DNA of 42,259 nt from Schleiferiaceae bacterium. GTDB taxonomy: Bacteria; Bacteroidota; Bacteroidia; Flavobacteriales; Schleiferiaceae. The DNA lies in the NCBI GenBank assembly GCA_029254375.1, contig JAQWXR010000017.1, positions 1-42,259 on the forward strand, in the 5' to 3' direction. A program made the position numbers and the translations under genes. Positions 1 to 8,316 of this stretch are shown in pieces. The notes beneath the pieces were generated by a model that saw only the letters and a list, made by a program, of their open reading frames with translations, searched no databases and was not told where the DNA came from. Numbering within the stretch: the first letter of the stretch is position 1; the number at the start of each line of letters is the position of its first letter.

Positions 1-41
1 CGTTTGTAAGACTTCATGTAGGACAAAAGTACAAAGGGCAG

Positions 42-49
42 TACCTTGG
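42..49 (+). promoter_or_regulatory. Candidate -7 box upstream of LD-carboxypeptidase
   Basis: TACCTTGG resembles the Bacteroidota -7 consensus TAnnTTTG and ends 9 bases before the ATG at 59. The upstream end of the window is too short to judge the -33 element. The first 58 bases hold no other recognisable feature. Confidence 0.35.
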
Positions 50-58
50 TTTGGAACT

Positions 59-961
59 ATGATACAATCCGTTTCTCCACCCTTTTTAAAGCCCGGCGAC
101 GCAGTGGCGATAGTCTCTGTTTCACGATTTGCGGAGGACGGGGTTATTGAACTCGCGGAGACCTGGATTCGGGAGCAGGGTTGGCGGCCACTGTGCGCCC
201 CGCACTTAGGGGCAAAACAAGAACAATTCGGGGGCAGTGATGAGCAGCGAGCCGGAGATGTGAATTGGGCTATCGCGCAAGACGAAGTCAAGGCTATCTG
301 GAGCATTCGTGGGGGCTATGGCGCCGTTCGCATGGTGGATGGGGTGAATTGGGACGGTTTGAAAGCTCAACCTAAATGGCTCATCGGATTTAGTGATTTT
401 ACCATGATTTTGGGTGAAGCTTTTCAGCATCAACTCTGCGCCATCCATAGCTGGATGCCCATTCAACGGCCCTTGGTTACAGAGGTATCCTCTGTACATC
501 TGGCCAAACTTTTAGGCGGTCAGCCACAAGCATTACACTCCAAGAATCACCCACTCAATCGCCATGGCAGGATTCAAGGGCAGTTAATCGGCGGAAATTT
601 GTCCGTCTTGTACAGTATGCTTGGCTCATCGAGTTTTCCAAACTTAGAAGGCTGCATTCTCGCCCTTGAGGATCTAGACGAATATCGATACCATCTGGAC
701 CGAATGATGTGGGGCTTGCGCCGTGCCGGCGTTCTCCATGGAGTGCTAGGGCTCGCTATTGGAGCATTTTCGGACATGAAAGACAACGCTATTCCTTTTG
801 GTCGAGAACCGATAGAAATTATTCGCGACGCCTTCCCTGAGGGCCTCCCAATGGCTTTTGGACTGCCCTTTGGACATCTCGAAGACAACGAACCGTTTAT
901 TACCGGATATGCCTACCAGCTCGAAGTAGATTTGAGCGGTGGACATCTTTCTCCCCTCTAA
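59..961 (+). CDS. LD-carboxypeptidase (peptidase S66 family)
   Basis: This 300-residue protein fits the S66 muramoyltetrapeptide carboxypeptidases, which remove the terminal D-Ala from murein tetrapeptides during peptidoglycan recycling. The nucleophile elbow GFSDFT puts the catalytic Ser near residue 112, after an RGGYG motif at 84-88. The acidic residue lies in LALEDLDEYRYH (Glu about 204) and the His in FGHLEDN (about 273), so the Ser-Glu-His triad is complete. There is no signal peptide, consistent with a cytoplasmic enzyme. The ATG at 59 follows a candidate -7 box, and the N-terminus (SPPFLKPGDAVAIVS) matches the usual family start. Its end overlaps yraN by 23 bases. Some S66 members cleave microcin-type peptides instead, but peptidoglycan recycling is the likelier role. 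Confidence 0.9.
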   Translation: MIQSVSPPFLKPGDAVAIVSVSRFAEDGVIELAETWIREQGWRPLCAPHLGAKQEQFGGSDEQRAGDVNWAIAQDEVKAIWSIRGGYGAVRMVDGVNWDGLKAQPKWLIGFSDFTMILGEAFQHQLCAIHSWMPIQRPLVTEVSSVHLAKLLGGQPQALHSKNHPLNRHGRIQGQLIGGNLSVLYSMLGSSSFPNLEGCILALEDLDEYRYHLDRMMWGLRRAGVLHGVLGLAIGAFSDMKDNAIPFGREPIEIIRDAFPEGLPMAFGLPFGHLEDNEPFITGYAYQLEVDLSGGHLSPL

Positions 962-1313
962 ACGCCGTTGGGCAGGTTTTCGCGCAGAAGCCCAAGTGCT
1001 CCTTCATTTTGAAAAGCAAGGCTATCATGTCGTAGTTCAAAATGGACGGGTGGGTCGTGCCGAAGTAGATTTACTCTTATGGAATCCGAATATCCGGAGA
1101 TTGCTCGCTATTGAAGTAAAATATCGGTCCAAAGGCTGGAGTCAACTGCCGCTAAGCCCAAGGCAAGCCCGACGAATATTTCGAGCTGCCCGGAAGCTTC
1201 GACCCATCCCATTGCTCGCTTTTGAACCCGAGTTTGTCCTTTGTGTCCTCAGTGGAAAGTTGGAATCGCCACAAATTCAAGTATTTGAGAACTTATGGGA
1301 GTCTTGGGACTGA
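939..1313 (+). CDS. YraN family protein (UPF0102), endonuclease-like fold
   Basis: This small protein of 124 residues has the YraN/UPF0102 pattern: a Gly-Ala-Glu helix (GFRAEAQVLLHFEKQGYHVV), then GRAEVDLLLW and LLAIEVKYRS. The family pattern is G..GE.DLI...... FVEVK.R, a restriction-endonuclease-like active site with conserved Glu/Asp and Lys. The cellular role of the family is not firmly established; involvement in DNA processing is suggested by the fold. The GTG start at 939 lies inside the end of the preceding gene, so the two are probably translationally coupled. The glycine that usually precedes the first Glu is an Ala here (RAEVD), a mild deviation. Confidence 0.8.
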   Translation: MDIFLPSKRRWAGFRAEAQVLLHFEKQGYHVVVQNGRVGRAEVDLLLWNPNIRRLLAIEVKYRSKGWSQLPLSPRQARRIFRAARKLRPIPLLAFEPEFVLCVLSGKLESPQIQVFENLWESWD

Positions 1314-1336
1314 ATCAGTTCGGCACGGGAATTGCC

Positions 1337-1344
1337 TACCTTTG
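1337..1344 (+). promoter_or_regulatory. -7 box upstream of the RluB-type synthase
   Basis: TACCTTTG is a perfect match to TAnnTTTG and lies 17 bases before the GTG at 1362. No convincing TTG sits at the -33 distance. It argues that the in-frame TTG at 1332, upstream of the box, is not the true start. Confidence 0.5.
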
Positions 1345-1361
1345 CAGAAATATTTGAACCT

Positions 1362-2606
1362 GTGAAAGAACAGCGCCCATCGCGCGGAGGAAAACCTTCG
1401 CGCCCGACCCACAAACCGTCTCGCCGTGAGGGCGACGCCGGTCGCCCTTCCAGAGCTTCCTTCAGTGAGGAGCGTGGCCCCGGAGGCCAACGGAAATTTT
1501 CATTGCCTCAAAGTCCGGGCTCACGTGACGAACGACCACGTTCCGACCGTCCCTACGGCGACCGTCCTTCCGGCGACCGTCCGCAACGAAACTTTGGCGA
1601 TAAGCCCGCATGGGGAGACCGCCCACAGAAGTCTTTTGGCTCACGTGACGAGCGTCCACGTTCCGACCGGCCCTATGGCGATCGTCCTTCCGGCGACCGT
1701 CCTTCCGGCGATCGTCCGCAACGAAACTTTGGCGATAAGCCCGCATGGGGCAACCGCCCTTCCGGCGACCGTCCGCAACGAAACTTTGGCTCTAGCCCCC
1801 AGCGCGGTGAACGCGGTGATCGAGATTACTGGGAAAAGAAGCAAGCTCAACGGGGTAAGCCACGCTATAAAACGGCCGAGGACTTTGCTCCTTCCACCGA
1901 TGAAATGCGACTTAATCGCTTCCTTGCGCATGCGGGAATTTGCTCACGTCGAGACGCAGATAACCTAATTGCCGATGGCATGGTCACAGTCAATGGCAAA
2001 GTGATCACTGAAATGGGCTTCAAAGTTGGCCCCGGTGATGATGTCCGATATGCTGGAGAGCGCCTCAAGTCTGAGCGTAAAGTTTACCTTCTTCTTAATA
2101 AACCTAAAGGTTTTATCACCACAGTAGATGATGAAAAGGCGCGCAAAACCGTAATGGATTTGGTAGCTAAAGCATGTAAGGAGCGAATCTATCCCGTTGG
2201 TCGATTGGATCGCGGAACTACAGGCGTTTTATTCATGACCAACGACGGGGCTATGGCCAAAAAATTGACCCACCCGAGCCACGGCGCTAAGAAAATTTAT
2301 CAAGTCACCTTGGACAAGCCCCTGACTCCGGCCGATATGATTGCCCTAAAAGAAGGCCTAGTCCTAGATGATGGCCCGGTAATGGTTGACAAGGCGGAAT
2401 TTATAAATGCAGACGATTTCTTCACATTAGGCGTTGAGCTACATGTGGGAAGGAATCGAATTGTGCGAAGAATTTTTGAGCATCTCGGCTATGAGGTGAT
2501 GAAATTGGATCGCACCTCTTTCGGGGGGCTTACGAAAAAAGGCTTGGAACGCGGTGATTACCGCCTATTAAATTCCAAAGAAATTTCATTCTTGCAAATG
2601 CTGTGA
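1362..2606 (+). CDS. rluB: Ribosomal large-subunit pseudouridine synthase (RsuA/RluB family) with a long Arg-rich extension
   Basis: The C-terminal half is an S4 RNA-binding domain (from about residue 182, MRLNRFLAHAGICSRRDADNLI) followed by an RsuA/RluB/RluE/RluF pseudouridine synthase domain. The catalytic Asp lies in GRLDRGTTG at about residue 283. The family isomerises uridine in 23S rRNA; RluB is the likeliest subtype but RluF or RluE cannot be excluded. The first roughly 180 residues are low complexity and positively charged, made of RPSGDRP, DRPQRNFGDKPAWG and similar repeats, probably a disordered RNA-binding tail of the kind common in Bacteroidota RluB proteins. The GTG at 1362 is chosen because a -7 box precedes it; no ATG precedes the S4 domain in frame. 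It overlaps the next gene by 4 bases (GTGA). Confidence 0.85.
   Translation: MKEQRPSRGGKPSRPTHKPSRREGDAGRPSRASFSEERGPGGQRKFSLPQSPGSRDERPRSDRPYGDRPSGDRPQRNFGDKPAWGDRPQKSFGSRDERPRSDRPYGDRPSGDRPSGDRPQRNFGDKPAWGNRPSGDRPQRNFGSSPQRGERGDRDYWEKKQAQRGKPRYKTAEDFAPSTDEMRLNRFLAHAGICSRRDADNLIADGMVTVNGKVITEMGFKVGPGDDVRYAGERLKSERKVYLLLNKPKGFITTVDDEKARKTVMDLVAKACKERIYPVGRLDRGTTGVLFMTNDGAMAKKLTHPSHGAKKIYQVTLDKPLTPADMIALKEGLVLDDGPVMVDKAEFINADDFFTLGVELHVGRNRIVRRIFEHLGYEVMKLDRTSFGGLTKKGLERGDYRLLNSKEISFLQML
1521..1790 (+). repeat. In-frame tandem repeat inside rluB (120-bp period)
   Basis: A 120-bp unit at 1521-1640, beginning TCACGTGACGA, repeats from 1641 with few substitutions. The second copy carries extra 15-bp subunits containing CCTTCCGGCGA. 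All lengths are multiples of three, so the reading frame is kept. The repeat encodes the RG/DRP-rich N-terminal extension. Confidence 0.85.
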
Positions 2607-5110
2607 TTCGCAAAATCCTCCTTGCCCTCGCCATTGTTCTCGGCCTGGTGACCCTTGGGCTAGGAGGACTCATTGCCTATCTACAGTCGGATTCAGAATC
2701 GCTTCGGACTCGCCTTCTATCGGTGGTAAACGAGCAACTATCGGTCCCTGTCCATGCTTCGGGCTTGGACTTGGATATTCTTGGGCAGTTTCCGGATATT
2801 TCACTTCGACTTGATGCCGTATTCATAGAGGATCCACTGCGCCCGGGCAGCGGGGATACCCTCCTCTACTTTAATGAGGTATATGCGCAATTTGGCCTGT
2901 TCAGTGTGCTTCGGGGTGAGACGGTACTCCGACGGGTTACCACCCAAAATGGCCTGGTCAATCTTCGATGGGAAGAGGAACAGAATAATTTTAGCATCCT
3001 GAAGGAGGATAGTGCGCAGACAGAATCCTATGTAGAACTCCAAGGCTTGACCATGCTCAATGCCAAATTTCATCTCGAAGGCTTTGGCGAAAGCCCTTGG
3101 CGGATGGCCTTTATCGCAGAGCGTATCAAAATGGCTGGGCTCCTCGATGCTGCCCAAATGGACGCCTCCATTCAATGGGAATTGCTCTTCCCCGATTGGA
3201 ACGAGCAAGCGATTAGGGTACAGGGAGCCATGGACTTATACAATAACTCTGATGTCGATCAGCTCCTGGTGGATCGCGGAGAACTCAGGATTAATGAATG
3301 GCCGCTGAGCCTATCAGGAAGTATTCAACAAGGCCAAGGACAGTGGAAGGCCAATGCACAAGGCTTGGACATGTCAGAGGTAATTAGCCTGCTTCCCAAG
3401 GCCCTGATTCCTGATCCCAGTACCATACAAGCCGATGGCAAAATGGATCTGCAAATTTCTGCAAGCACAACACCCGCCGGCTCTCGAATTCATGCCGAAG
3501 GCTATTGGGAGGCCGGCTCGCTCAATGTTCAAAATTCGCGGTTCCAAGGGGAGGACGTCAAGGCACATATCATCTTTGACAACGGCCCTCAAGCTCGATT
3601 AGAAACAGCCATCCTGAATGTTGAATCCTTTTCTTGCCGCGCAAAATCATCCAATCTTCAAGGCGGTTTCGCACTCTTTAACCTAAATCAGCCGAAGGCT
3701 CAAGCGAGCTTGCGCTTTGATGGACCATGGATGGACTACATGGACTGGCTTGAATGGAACACCTGGTCAGGAAGTCAAGGAAAAGTGCAAGGGGACATCG
3801 GCTGGAAGCATTCGTTCGAAAGTCTTGATGCCCTAGCGGAACAGGGCGTTTGGGGCGGACTATGGTCCGGCAATATCATAATTAGCCAAGCAAAGCTTCA
3901 AGTAGAAGGGGCCAAGCAAAGCACCCAAATTCCCCTGGCCAAGCTGACTCTTTTAGGACAGGATATCCGTATTGATGAGGCGCAAATCCAAACCGGCAAG
4001 ACGGCTGCGCGGATTTCGGGGACGGTCGCCCATGCGTTGTCCGATGATGCCTACCTATATGACCTGCGGATTACCGGACGGGAGTGGTTTATGGAAGATA
4101 TTACTGGCTGGGAAATATGGAACGCGGATTTCACGGGCACATCAGACGGTGGGGAAGACTTTGCGGATAGTTTTGACCTCAGCATTGCTGTAGATCGATT
4201 GCGCTTTGGACAATTTACTGCGACAGATGCTTCGGGACGCTTTTCGGGCACAGGGCTTCATGTCGAATCCGACAATGTCTTCTTGCGTCATTCCGGCGGA
4301 AGTCTCGCTGGGCGCGTAGAATGGGTTCCATTGCCAGAAGATCGTGGGCAACTCTTGTTGGATGGGCGTATTTCGCAGGTCGATCTCAAATCGCTCATGC
4401 AATCCATGGACAATTTTGGCCAAACTCAACTTACAGATAAAAACCTCAGTGGGGTTTTAGATGCCCAAATCCGTATTTCCGCGCCTTTTGATGCTGCAAT
4501 GAATCTTCAAAGCGCCTCACTCCTTTCCACGGTTGATTTTCAAGTGTCCAAAGGCCGAATTAGCCAGTTCGATCCATTGTTGGAGCTCTCCAGATTTGCG
4601 GAAGTAGAAGACCTCAAAGATGTGCGCTTTGGCACAGTCCAAAATCAGCTGCGCATCGCCAATGAAGTTGTCTACATTCCTGAAATGACTCTGGAAAACA
4701 ATGCTTTAGTTCTAAAAGTAGCGGGTCAGCATCGTTTTGATAACGTCATGGACTTCACGCTACAAATGGAATTACGTGACCTCGTAGGCGGCAAAAAATC
4801 TCCCCGATCCAAGGTCTTGGATGCCTTCATCGCCGAGGAATCAACACGCGGACCAGTTTGGATCCCTATTCACGTCTTTGGACCCGCGGATCAACTGAAA
4901 TTCAGCTTAGATCGAAAAGCCTTGAGTCAAGACATCAAATCCTCTGTTCAAGACGATTGGAAAAGGCAAGGTGAAGACCTTCGTACTATCTTTCAAAAAC
5001 CCGTTGAACGGCCAGTCGTTCCCGAGAAGAAATACCAATTTGAATGGGAAGAAGAACCCGATACCAATCGTTCGTTCAACGAAGTGGTTCGTTCGTTCAG
5101 CCGACCTTGA
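2603..5110 (+). CDS. AsmA-like family protein
   Basis: An 835-residue protein with an N-terminal membrane anchor (IRKILLALAIVLGLVTLGLGGLIAYL) followed by a long beta-rich region typical of AsmA/TamB-like proteins. Early on it shows the pattern NEQLSVPVHASGLDLDILGQFPDISLRLDAVFIEDP, which is characteristic of Bacteroidota AsmA-like proteins. The C-terminal part (about 600-780) contains the AsmA_2-like region with FAEVEDLKDVRFGTVQNQLRIANEVVYIPEMTLENNALVLKVAGQH. AsmA-like proteins form bridge-like structures implicated in lipid transport between inner and outer membranes; the specific cargo here is unknown. The GTG start overlaps the rluB stop (GTGA), indicating coupling. The C-terminal tail is charged and proline-rich. 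Confidence 0.8.
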   Translation: MIRKILLALAIVLGLVTLGLGGLIAYLQSDSESLRTRLLSVVNEQLSVPVHASGLDLDILGQFPDISLRLDAVFIEDPLRPGSGDTLLYFNEVYAQFGLFSVLRGETVLRRVTTQNGLVNLRWEEEQNNFSILKEDSAQTESYVELQGLTMLNAKFHLEGFGESPWRMAFIAERIKMAGLLDAAQMDASIQWELLFPDWNEQAIRVQGAMDLYNNSDVDQLLVDRGELRINEWPLSLSGSIQQGQGQWKANAQGLDMSEVISLLPKALIPDPSTIQADGKMDLQISASTTPAGSRIHAEGYWEAGSLNVQNSRFQGEDVKAHIIFDNGPQARLETAILNVESFSCRAKSSNLQGGFALFNLNQPKAQASLRFDGPWMDYMDWLEWNTWSGSQGKVQGDIGWKHSFESLDALAEQGVWGGLWSGNIIISQAKLQVEGAKQSTQIPLAKLTLLGQDIRIDEAQIQTGKTAARISGTVAHALSDDAYLYDLRITGREWFMEDITGWEIWNADFTGTSDGGEDFADSFDLSIAVDRLRFGQFTATDASGRFSGTGLHVESDNVFLRHSGGSLAGRVEWVPLPEDRGQLLLDGRISQVDLKSLMQSMDNFGQTQLTDKNLSGVLDAQIRISAPFDAAMNLQSASLLSTVDFQVSKGRISQFDPLLELSRFAEVEDLKDVRFGTVQNQLRIANEVVYIPEMTLENNALVLKVAGQHRFDNVMDFTLQMELRDLVGGKKSPRSKVLDAFIAEESTRGPVWIPIHVFGPADQLKFSLDRKALSQDIKSSVQDDWKRQGEDLRTIFQKPVERPVVPEKKYQFEWEEEPDTNRSFNEVVRSFSRP

Positions 5111-5126
5111 GCCTTCCATCAAAGGC

Positions 5127-5157
5127 TTGTCTTACCATCTTTTTTCTTCTACATTTG
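5127..5157 (+). promoter_or_regulatory. Promoter of the CHU_C protein gene
   Basis: TTG at 5127-5129, a 20-base spacer, then TACATTTG at 5150-5157 fits the Bacteroidota promoter TTG-N19/21-TAnnTTTG. The box ends only 4 bases before the ATG at 5162, so the mRNA should be leaderless or nearly so. Confidence 0.65.
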
Positions 5158-5161
5158 AATC

Positions 5162-5542
5162 ATGCGACGTTTACTATTGGTATTGGCATTTTTAACTTTG
5201 AGCTTTGCCGGACAGGCACAGACCAATCCAAATCCCAACAACGAGTGTGGTGTTTTTGCACCAAATGCTTTTACCCCGAACCGTGATAACACGAATGACG
5301 AGTTCCGTGTCCTAGTTTCAGAGGCTTGCGAGCCTTTGGAGTACCGTTTGCGCGTATTCGATCGCTATGGTCGTCTAGTTTTTGAGAGCATTAACCCAAA
5401 TGAATCTTGGGATGGCTCCTACAATGGTCGTCAATTAAAAGAGGGAGTATATCTCTGGCATTTACTTGCGCTTTACACTGTTCCTAGCGGCGCAGAAACC
5501 ACTCGCCTAGAAGAAAAAGGCTCAGTGATTATCATGCGCTAA
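5162..5542 (+). CDS. Small exported protein made of a T9SS CHU_C-type (type B) sorting domain
   Basis: The 126-residue product starts with a signal peptide (RRLLLVLAFLTLSFAGQAQ). The rest is essentially one CHU_C/gliding-motility-associated C-terminal domain: APNAFTPNRDNTNDEFRV, YRLRVFDRYGRLVFES, WDGSYNGRQLKEGVYLWHL and a terminal KGSVIIMR. In known proteins this domain is the type B secretion signal for the type IX secretion system and sits at the end of a large cargo. Here there is no cargo. It has its own promoter and terminator, so it is a one-gene unit rather than a fragment. What it does, perhaps binding a T9SS partner or acting as a small surface protein, cannot be told from sequence. 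Confidence 0.85.
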   Translation: MRRLLLVLAFLTLSFAGQAQTNPNPNNECGVFAPNAFTPNRDNTNDEFRVLVSEACEPLEYRLRVFDRYGRLVFESINPNESWDGSYNGRQLKEGVYLWHLLALYTVPSGAETTRLEEKGSVIIMR

Positions 5543-5561
5543 ATGATATCTCATTTCAAAT

Positions 5562-5589
5562 AAACCGGAGCGCTGTCTCCGGTTTTTTT
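5562..5589 (+). terminator. Rho-independent terminator after the CHU_C protein
   Basis: CCGGAG (5565-5570), a 6-base loop and CTCCGG (5577-5582) form a perfect stem that can extend through flanking AAA/TTT, followed by a run of seven Ts (5583-5589). It lies 23 bases after the stop codon. Confidence 0.9.
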
Positions 5590-5644
5590 ATACCAAGGCC
5601 ACTACGGACAGAAACTATTTGAGTGCCTCACGCGTTCTTTGAGC

Positions 5645-6070
5645 ATGCGATATCTTCTCTTTGGCCTGTTCCTTCTATTTGCTTCCATCCTACGTGGACA
5701 ATCAACACCCATGGTCTTCCGCGTATCAGCTCCTGAAGTACGTCAACTACCCTCCGGTGCTCAGTGGATGGTTTCACTTCATGATGCCGCAGGGAATCTC
5801 ATCAAGCAGTTTCCCTTTAGCGCCAAATCATTGAATCAAGATCTTGCCATTCCAGCGCAAAAGTTTGGAAGTTACACGGCCTCCTTTTATTTGGACCTCA
5901 ACGCCAATAATTCCTTGGACAAAGGACTTTTTGGGCAGCCCTTGGAGCCGTATGCATTTTCAAATCAAGCCCGAAATATGTTTTCTCGACCGAGTCTAGA
6001 AAGTCAACGATTCGAATTCAATGGGCAGCCCATCACGGTGAAGCTCGAATACCATTTTGGCGGGGAGTAA
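5645..6070 (+). CDS. DUF2141 family exported protein
   Basis: The product (141 residues from the ATG at 5645) begins with a signal peptide (RYLLFGLFLLFASILRGQ). The core ends with ASFYLDLNANNSLDKGLFGQPLEPYAFSNQARNMFSRPSLESQRFEF, which follows the DUF2141 signature of D.N.N..LD....G.P.E.YGFSN.AR...GPPSFE. DUF2141 proteins are periplasmic or surface proteins of unknown function in Bacteroidota and Proteobacteria. A TTG two codons upstream (5639) could also start translation, but the ATG fits the signal peptide better. The gene is preceded by a strong terminator, so it needs its own promoter; only a weak box (GTTCTTTG, 5634-5641) is visible. Confidence 0.75.
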   Translation: MRYLLFGLFLLFASILRGQSTPMVFRVSAPEVRQLPSGAQWMVSLHDAAGNLIKQFPFSAKSLNQDLAIPAQKFGSYTASFYLDLNANNSLDKGLFGQPLEPYAFSNQARNMFSRPSLESQRFEFNGQPITVKLEYHFGGE

Positions 6071-6134
6071 TGAAAGGCTAAAGCCATGTTTAAATGCTTA
6101 CGCCATCCTTCATTCTTTTCACCCCTTTTCCAGT

Positions 6135-6920
6135 CTAGCCCTCAAGCAAAAAGGGTAGAACTGCCGACTGGAAAGCATCTGGTTTTTCTGCATGGACCCA
6201 GTGTCCTGCCTCGGGGACAGACTCCAAGCGAGCTAATGGAAAGTGATCCATAATCCCTGACAAATCATCGTCTTGGATGTAGCCGCTTTTCTCGCCACGA
6301 ACGAACAAAGTAGAACCAATAAAGCGGTCCTCGGGTTGTAAAGCTTGACCAATTCGGCCCATTTGGCCTTCGAGCACTGGCAGATTGAACTTCCACCCGA
6401 GTTGACCATCCTCTTTCCATTCGAGGTTTTTGAGCAAAAATTGGCGCATTCCCCAATCAGGCATCCAAGGTTCCAAAGCTCGATCAGCTTCAGTACGACT
6501 CTTTAACCGGCTAAAGTCCAATTGATGCATTGCATCCACGACCGATTGATGATGTGGCGGGTAGGCTTTTGGGCCGATATCAATCACAGCCATGCGCTCC
6601 ACAAGTTCAGGATAACGCACAGCCAAGGCCATCACCGTCTTTCCGCCCATACTGTGCCCAAGCCAGCGAAGCGGGCGTATTCCAAAATGTTCCAAGGCAT
6701 AGGCCCTAACATCTTCGACCATGTCCGCATACGTATGAGAGGCTGCATGGGGCGAGCGTCCGTGATTGCGCAAATCGATGAGATGCACATCCATCCCCTG
6801 TTCTCCCCAGATACGCGCATGGGAGGCCCAGTTATCCCCCATGCCAAAGAGACCGTGCAAGACAAGCAAAGGCTCGCCTCCATTACCCATGATTTTGCTT
6901 GCAAGAGGTATAACAGGCAT
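6135..6920 (-). CDS. Alpha/beta hydrolase (YbfF-type esterase-like)
   Basis: A 261-residue alpha/beta hydrolase fold protein with the oxyanion region LLVLHGLFGMGDNW, the motif DLRNHGRS, the nucleophile elbow GHSMGG (Ser) and a late His in EAGHWVHAEKPDAF. The layout matches the YbfF/ABHD11 group of small esterases, which act on short acyl esters; the physiological substrate is not known. No signal peptide is present. It follows pdxJ with a one-base overlap (TAATG), so the two form a two-gene unit. Its 3' end faces the DUF2141 gene across 64 bases without a clear terminator. Confidence 0.85.
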   Translation of the reverse strand: MPVIPLASKIMGNGGEPLLVLHGLFGMGDNWASHARIWGEQGMDVHLIDLRNHGRSPHAASHTYADMVEDVRAYALEHFGIRPLRWLGHSMGGKTVMALAVRYPELVERMAVIDIGPKAYPPHHQSVVDAMHQLDFSRLKSRTEADRALEPWMPDWGMRQFLLKNLEWKEDGQLGWKFNLPVLEGQMGRIGQALQPEDRFIGSTLFVRGEKSGYIQDDDLSGIMDHFPLARLESVPEAGHWVHAEKPDAFQSAVLPFLLEG

Positions 6921-7648
6921 TAGCGTTGCAACAGATGGCGGTAACGTTGCACCGTATTTTCCAATCCTAGATACAAAGCCTCTGAGATTAAGGCATGACC
7001 AATACTCACTTCGTCCAAATCTGGCATGTTTTGCGCGAAGTACGCCAGGTTTTCCGCATTCAAATCATGGCCCGCGTTGACCCCAAGGCCTATCGATTTT
7101 GCTAGGCGCGCCGCTTCGACATAAGGAGCGACGGCAGAAGCGCGGGAAGACGCGTAGCCCTGAGCATAGTCTTCGGTGTATAATTCTATCCGATCCGCGC
7201 CAAGTTTTGCGGCGGCATCAATTCGTTTCGCATCGCATTCCATGAACAATGAGCTCCGGATACCTGCGCGTTTGAATTCCGCTAGCGCTTCTGCTAGCAA
7301 TGAGCCATGTTCCAGGGTATCCCAGCCCGCATTACTTGTCAGCACGTTCGGGCCATCGGGCACCAGGGTAACTTGCTCAGGATTGCATTCCAGCACGAGA
7401 TCAATAAATCGACGATCAGGATAGCCTTCTATGTTAAATTCTGTATGAACCACAGCACGAAGGGCACGCGCATCGGCATAACGAATGTGACGCTCATCTG
7501 GGCGAGGATGAATCGTAATGCCTTGGGCGCCAAAGTCCTGAATTCGGATAGCGGCTTCCAACACATTAGGAACTTCTCCCCCGCGAGCATTGCGAAGGGT
7601 GGCAATCTTGTTGATATTGACACTTAAACGGGCGGATTCTGGAGTCAT
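6920..7648 (-). CDS. pdxJ: Pyridoxine 5'-phosphate synthase
   Basis: The 242-residue protein matches PdxJ, a TIM barrel that condenses 1-deoxy-D-xylulose 5-phosphate with 3-amino-1-hydroxyacetone phosphate to give pyridoxine 5'-phosphate in the DXP-dependent vitamin B6 pathway. Family hallmarks are [25 protein letters not shown] at the start, [21 protein letters not shown] (phosphate and substrate binding His/Arg) and [15 protein letters not shown] near the end. The length equals the family norm. It is transcribed divergently from the CBS protein across 48 bases and is followed by the hydrolase with overlapping stop and start. Confidence 0.96.
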   Translation of the reverse strand: MTPESARLSVNINKIATLRNARGGEVPNVLEAAIRIQDFGAQGITIHPRPDERHIRYADARALRAVVHTEFNIEGYPDRRFIDLVLECNPEQVTLVPDGPNVLTSNAGWDTLEHGSLLAEALAEFKRAGIRSSLFMECDAKRIDAAAKLGADRIELYTEDYAQGYASSRASAVAPYVEAARLAKSIGLGVNAGHDLNAENLAYFAQNMPDLDEVSIGHALISEALYLGLENTVQRYRHLLQR

Positions 7649-7684
7649 AAATCAGAATTTGGCACAAAGTTCGGGCATCCGGGC

Positions 7685-7692
7685 TAACTTCG
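7685..7692 (+). promoter_or_regulatory. -7 box of the CBS/nadK operon
   Basis: TAACTTCG matches TAnnTTTG with one change and ends 4 bases before the ATG at 7697. A TTTGG at 7658-7662 lies slightly further upstream than the usual spacer. The transcript would be nearly leaderless. Confidence 0.5.
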
Positions 7693-7696
7693 TCCT

Positions 7697-8314
7697 ATGT
7701 TGGATTGGAATGACTTGCTTTTGACCCATCCTAGCCCACTTTCGGAAAACTGTTCTGAAATGGACTATGAAATTCGCACACAAGAAAGCCGCACGCGCTT
7801 TTGGCCCGTGGTGGAAGAAGGCCTGTATACCGGACTCATGGGACCAGACGGGCATATTCTTTCCGTACCCTCCATCCAGCTGGCCCAACATCCCATAGAT
7901 GCCCTGGCTATTGCGAGTGCATGGGACGTGGATTGCGTCGCGGTGTGCGAAAAAGAATCCTTCCAGGGCTGTTACAAAAGCGAGGATATCGGGCAGCGTA
8001 TCGGGAGCCAATGGGCTTTTCAACTCCCCGGTTCTACGATCTGGTTTGAGCATCCCCTTTCACATCACTTCGGTGGCGAATGGATTCGGGGAATTGAAGC
8101 TGAAGGCGTTCGGGTAGTCGCTTTTTCAACAGATTTGCTCCCTGAAAAAAATATTTTTCGCTCATTTGCGCGCCTAGACCACGTAGATCCTACTGCAGCT
8201 TTGGCCACCTTGGAGCGCTATGGATGCACCATTTTGGGCTACTACCCGAAAGGTTTCCGCGCAGAAGAAGTTGCAGACAATCTAGATCACTTACTCCATT
8301 ATTTGGACCTTTGA
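7697..8314 (+). CDS. CBS-domain-like protein of the nadK neighbourhood
   Basis: A 205-residue cytoplasmic protein. It resembles the CBS-domain protein that precedes NAD kinase in many Flavobacteriia, with a CBS-like stretch near the N-terminus (FWPVVEEGLYTGLMGPDGHILSVPSIQ...PIDALAIASAWDVDCVAVC) and a C-terminal RSFARLDHVDPTAALATLERYGCTILGYYPKG. CBS pairs usually bind adenosine nucleotides; which ligand is bound here is unknown. It is the first gene of the run to murI, 2 bases before nadK, so a link with NAD(P) metabolism is plausible but inferred from position only. Confidence 0.7.
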   Translation: MLDWNDLLLTHPSPLSENCSEMDYEIRTQESRTRFWPVVEEGLYTGLMGPDGHILSVPSIQLAQHPIDALAIASAWDVDCVAVCEKESFQGCYKSEDIGQRIGSQWAFQLPGSTIWFEHPLSHHFGGEWIRGIEAEGVRVVAFSTDLLPEKNIFRSFARLDHVDPTAALATLERYGCTILGYYPKGFRAEEVADNLDHLLHYLDL

Positions 8315-8316
8315 GT

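Noticed and set aside
1426-1968. Open frames of 94-180 residues overlapping the rluB repeat region on both strands
   Set aside because: They come from the periodic GC-rich repeats in other frames; the rluB frame continues into a conserved S4 and synthase domain.
6071-6134. Octamer repeat at the fifth convergent junction
   Set aside because: No GGGTTGAA-type units are found there; only a short GGCT/AGCC inverted repeat, too weak to call.
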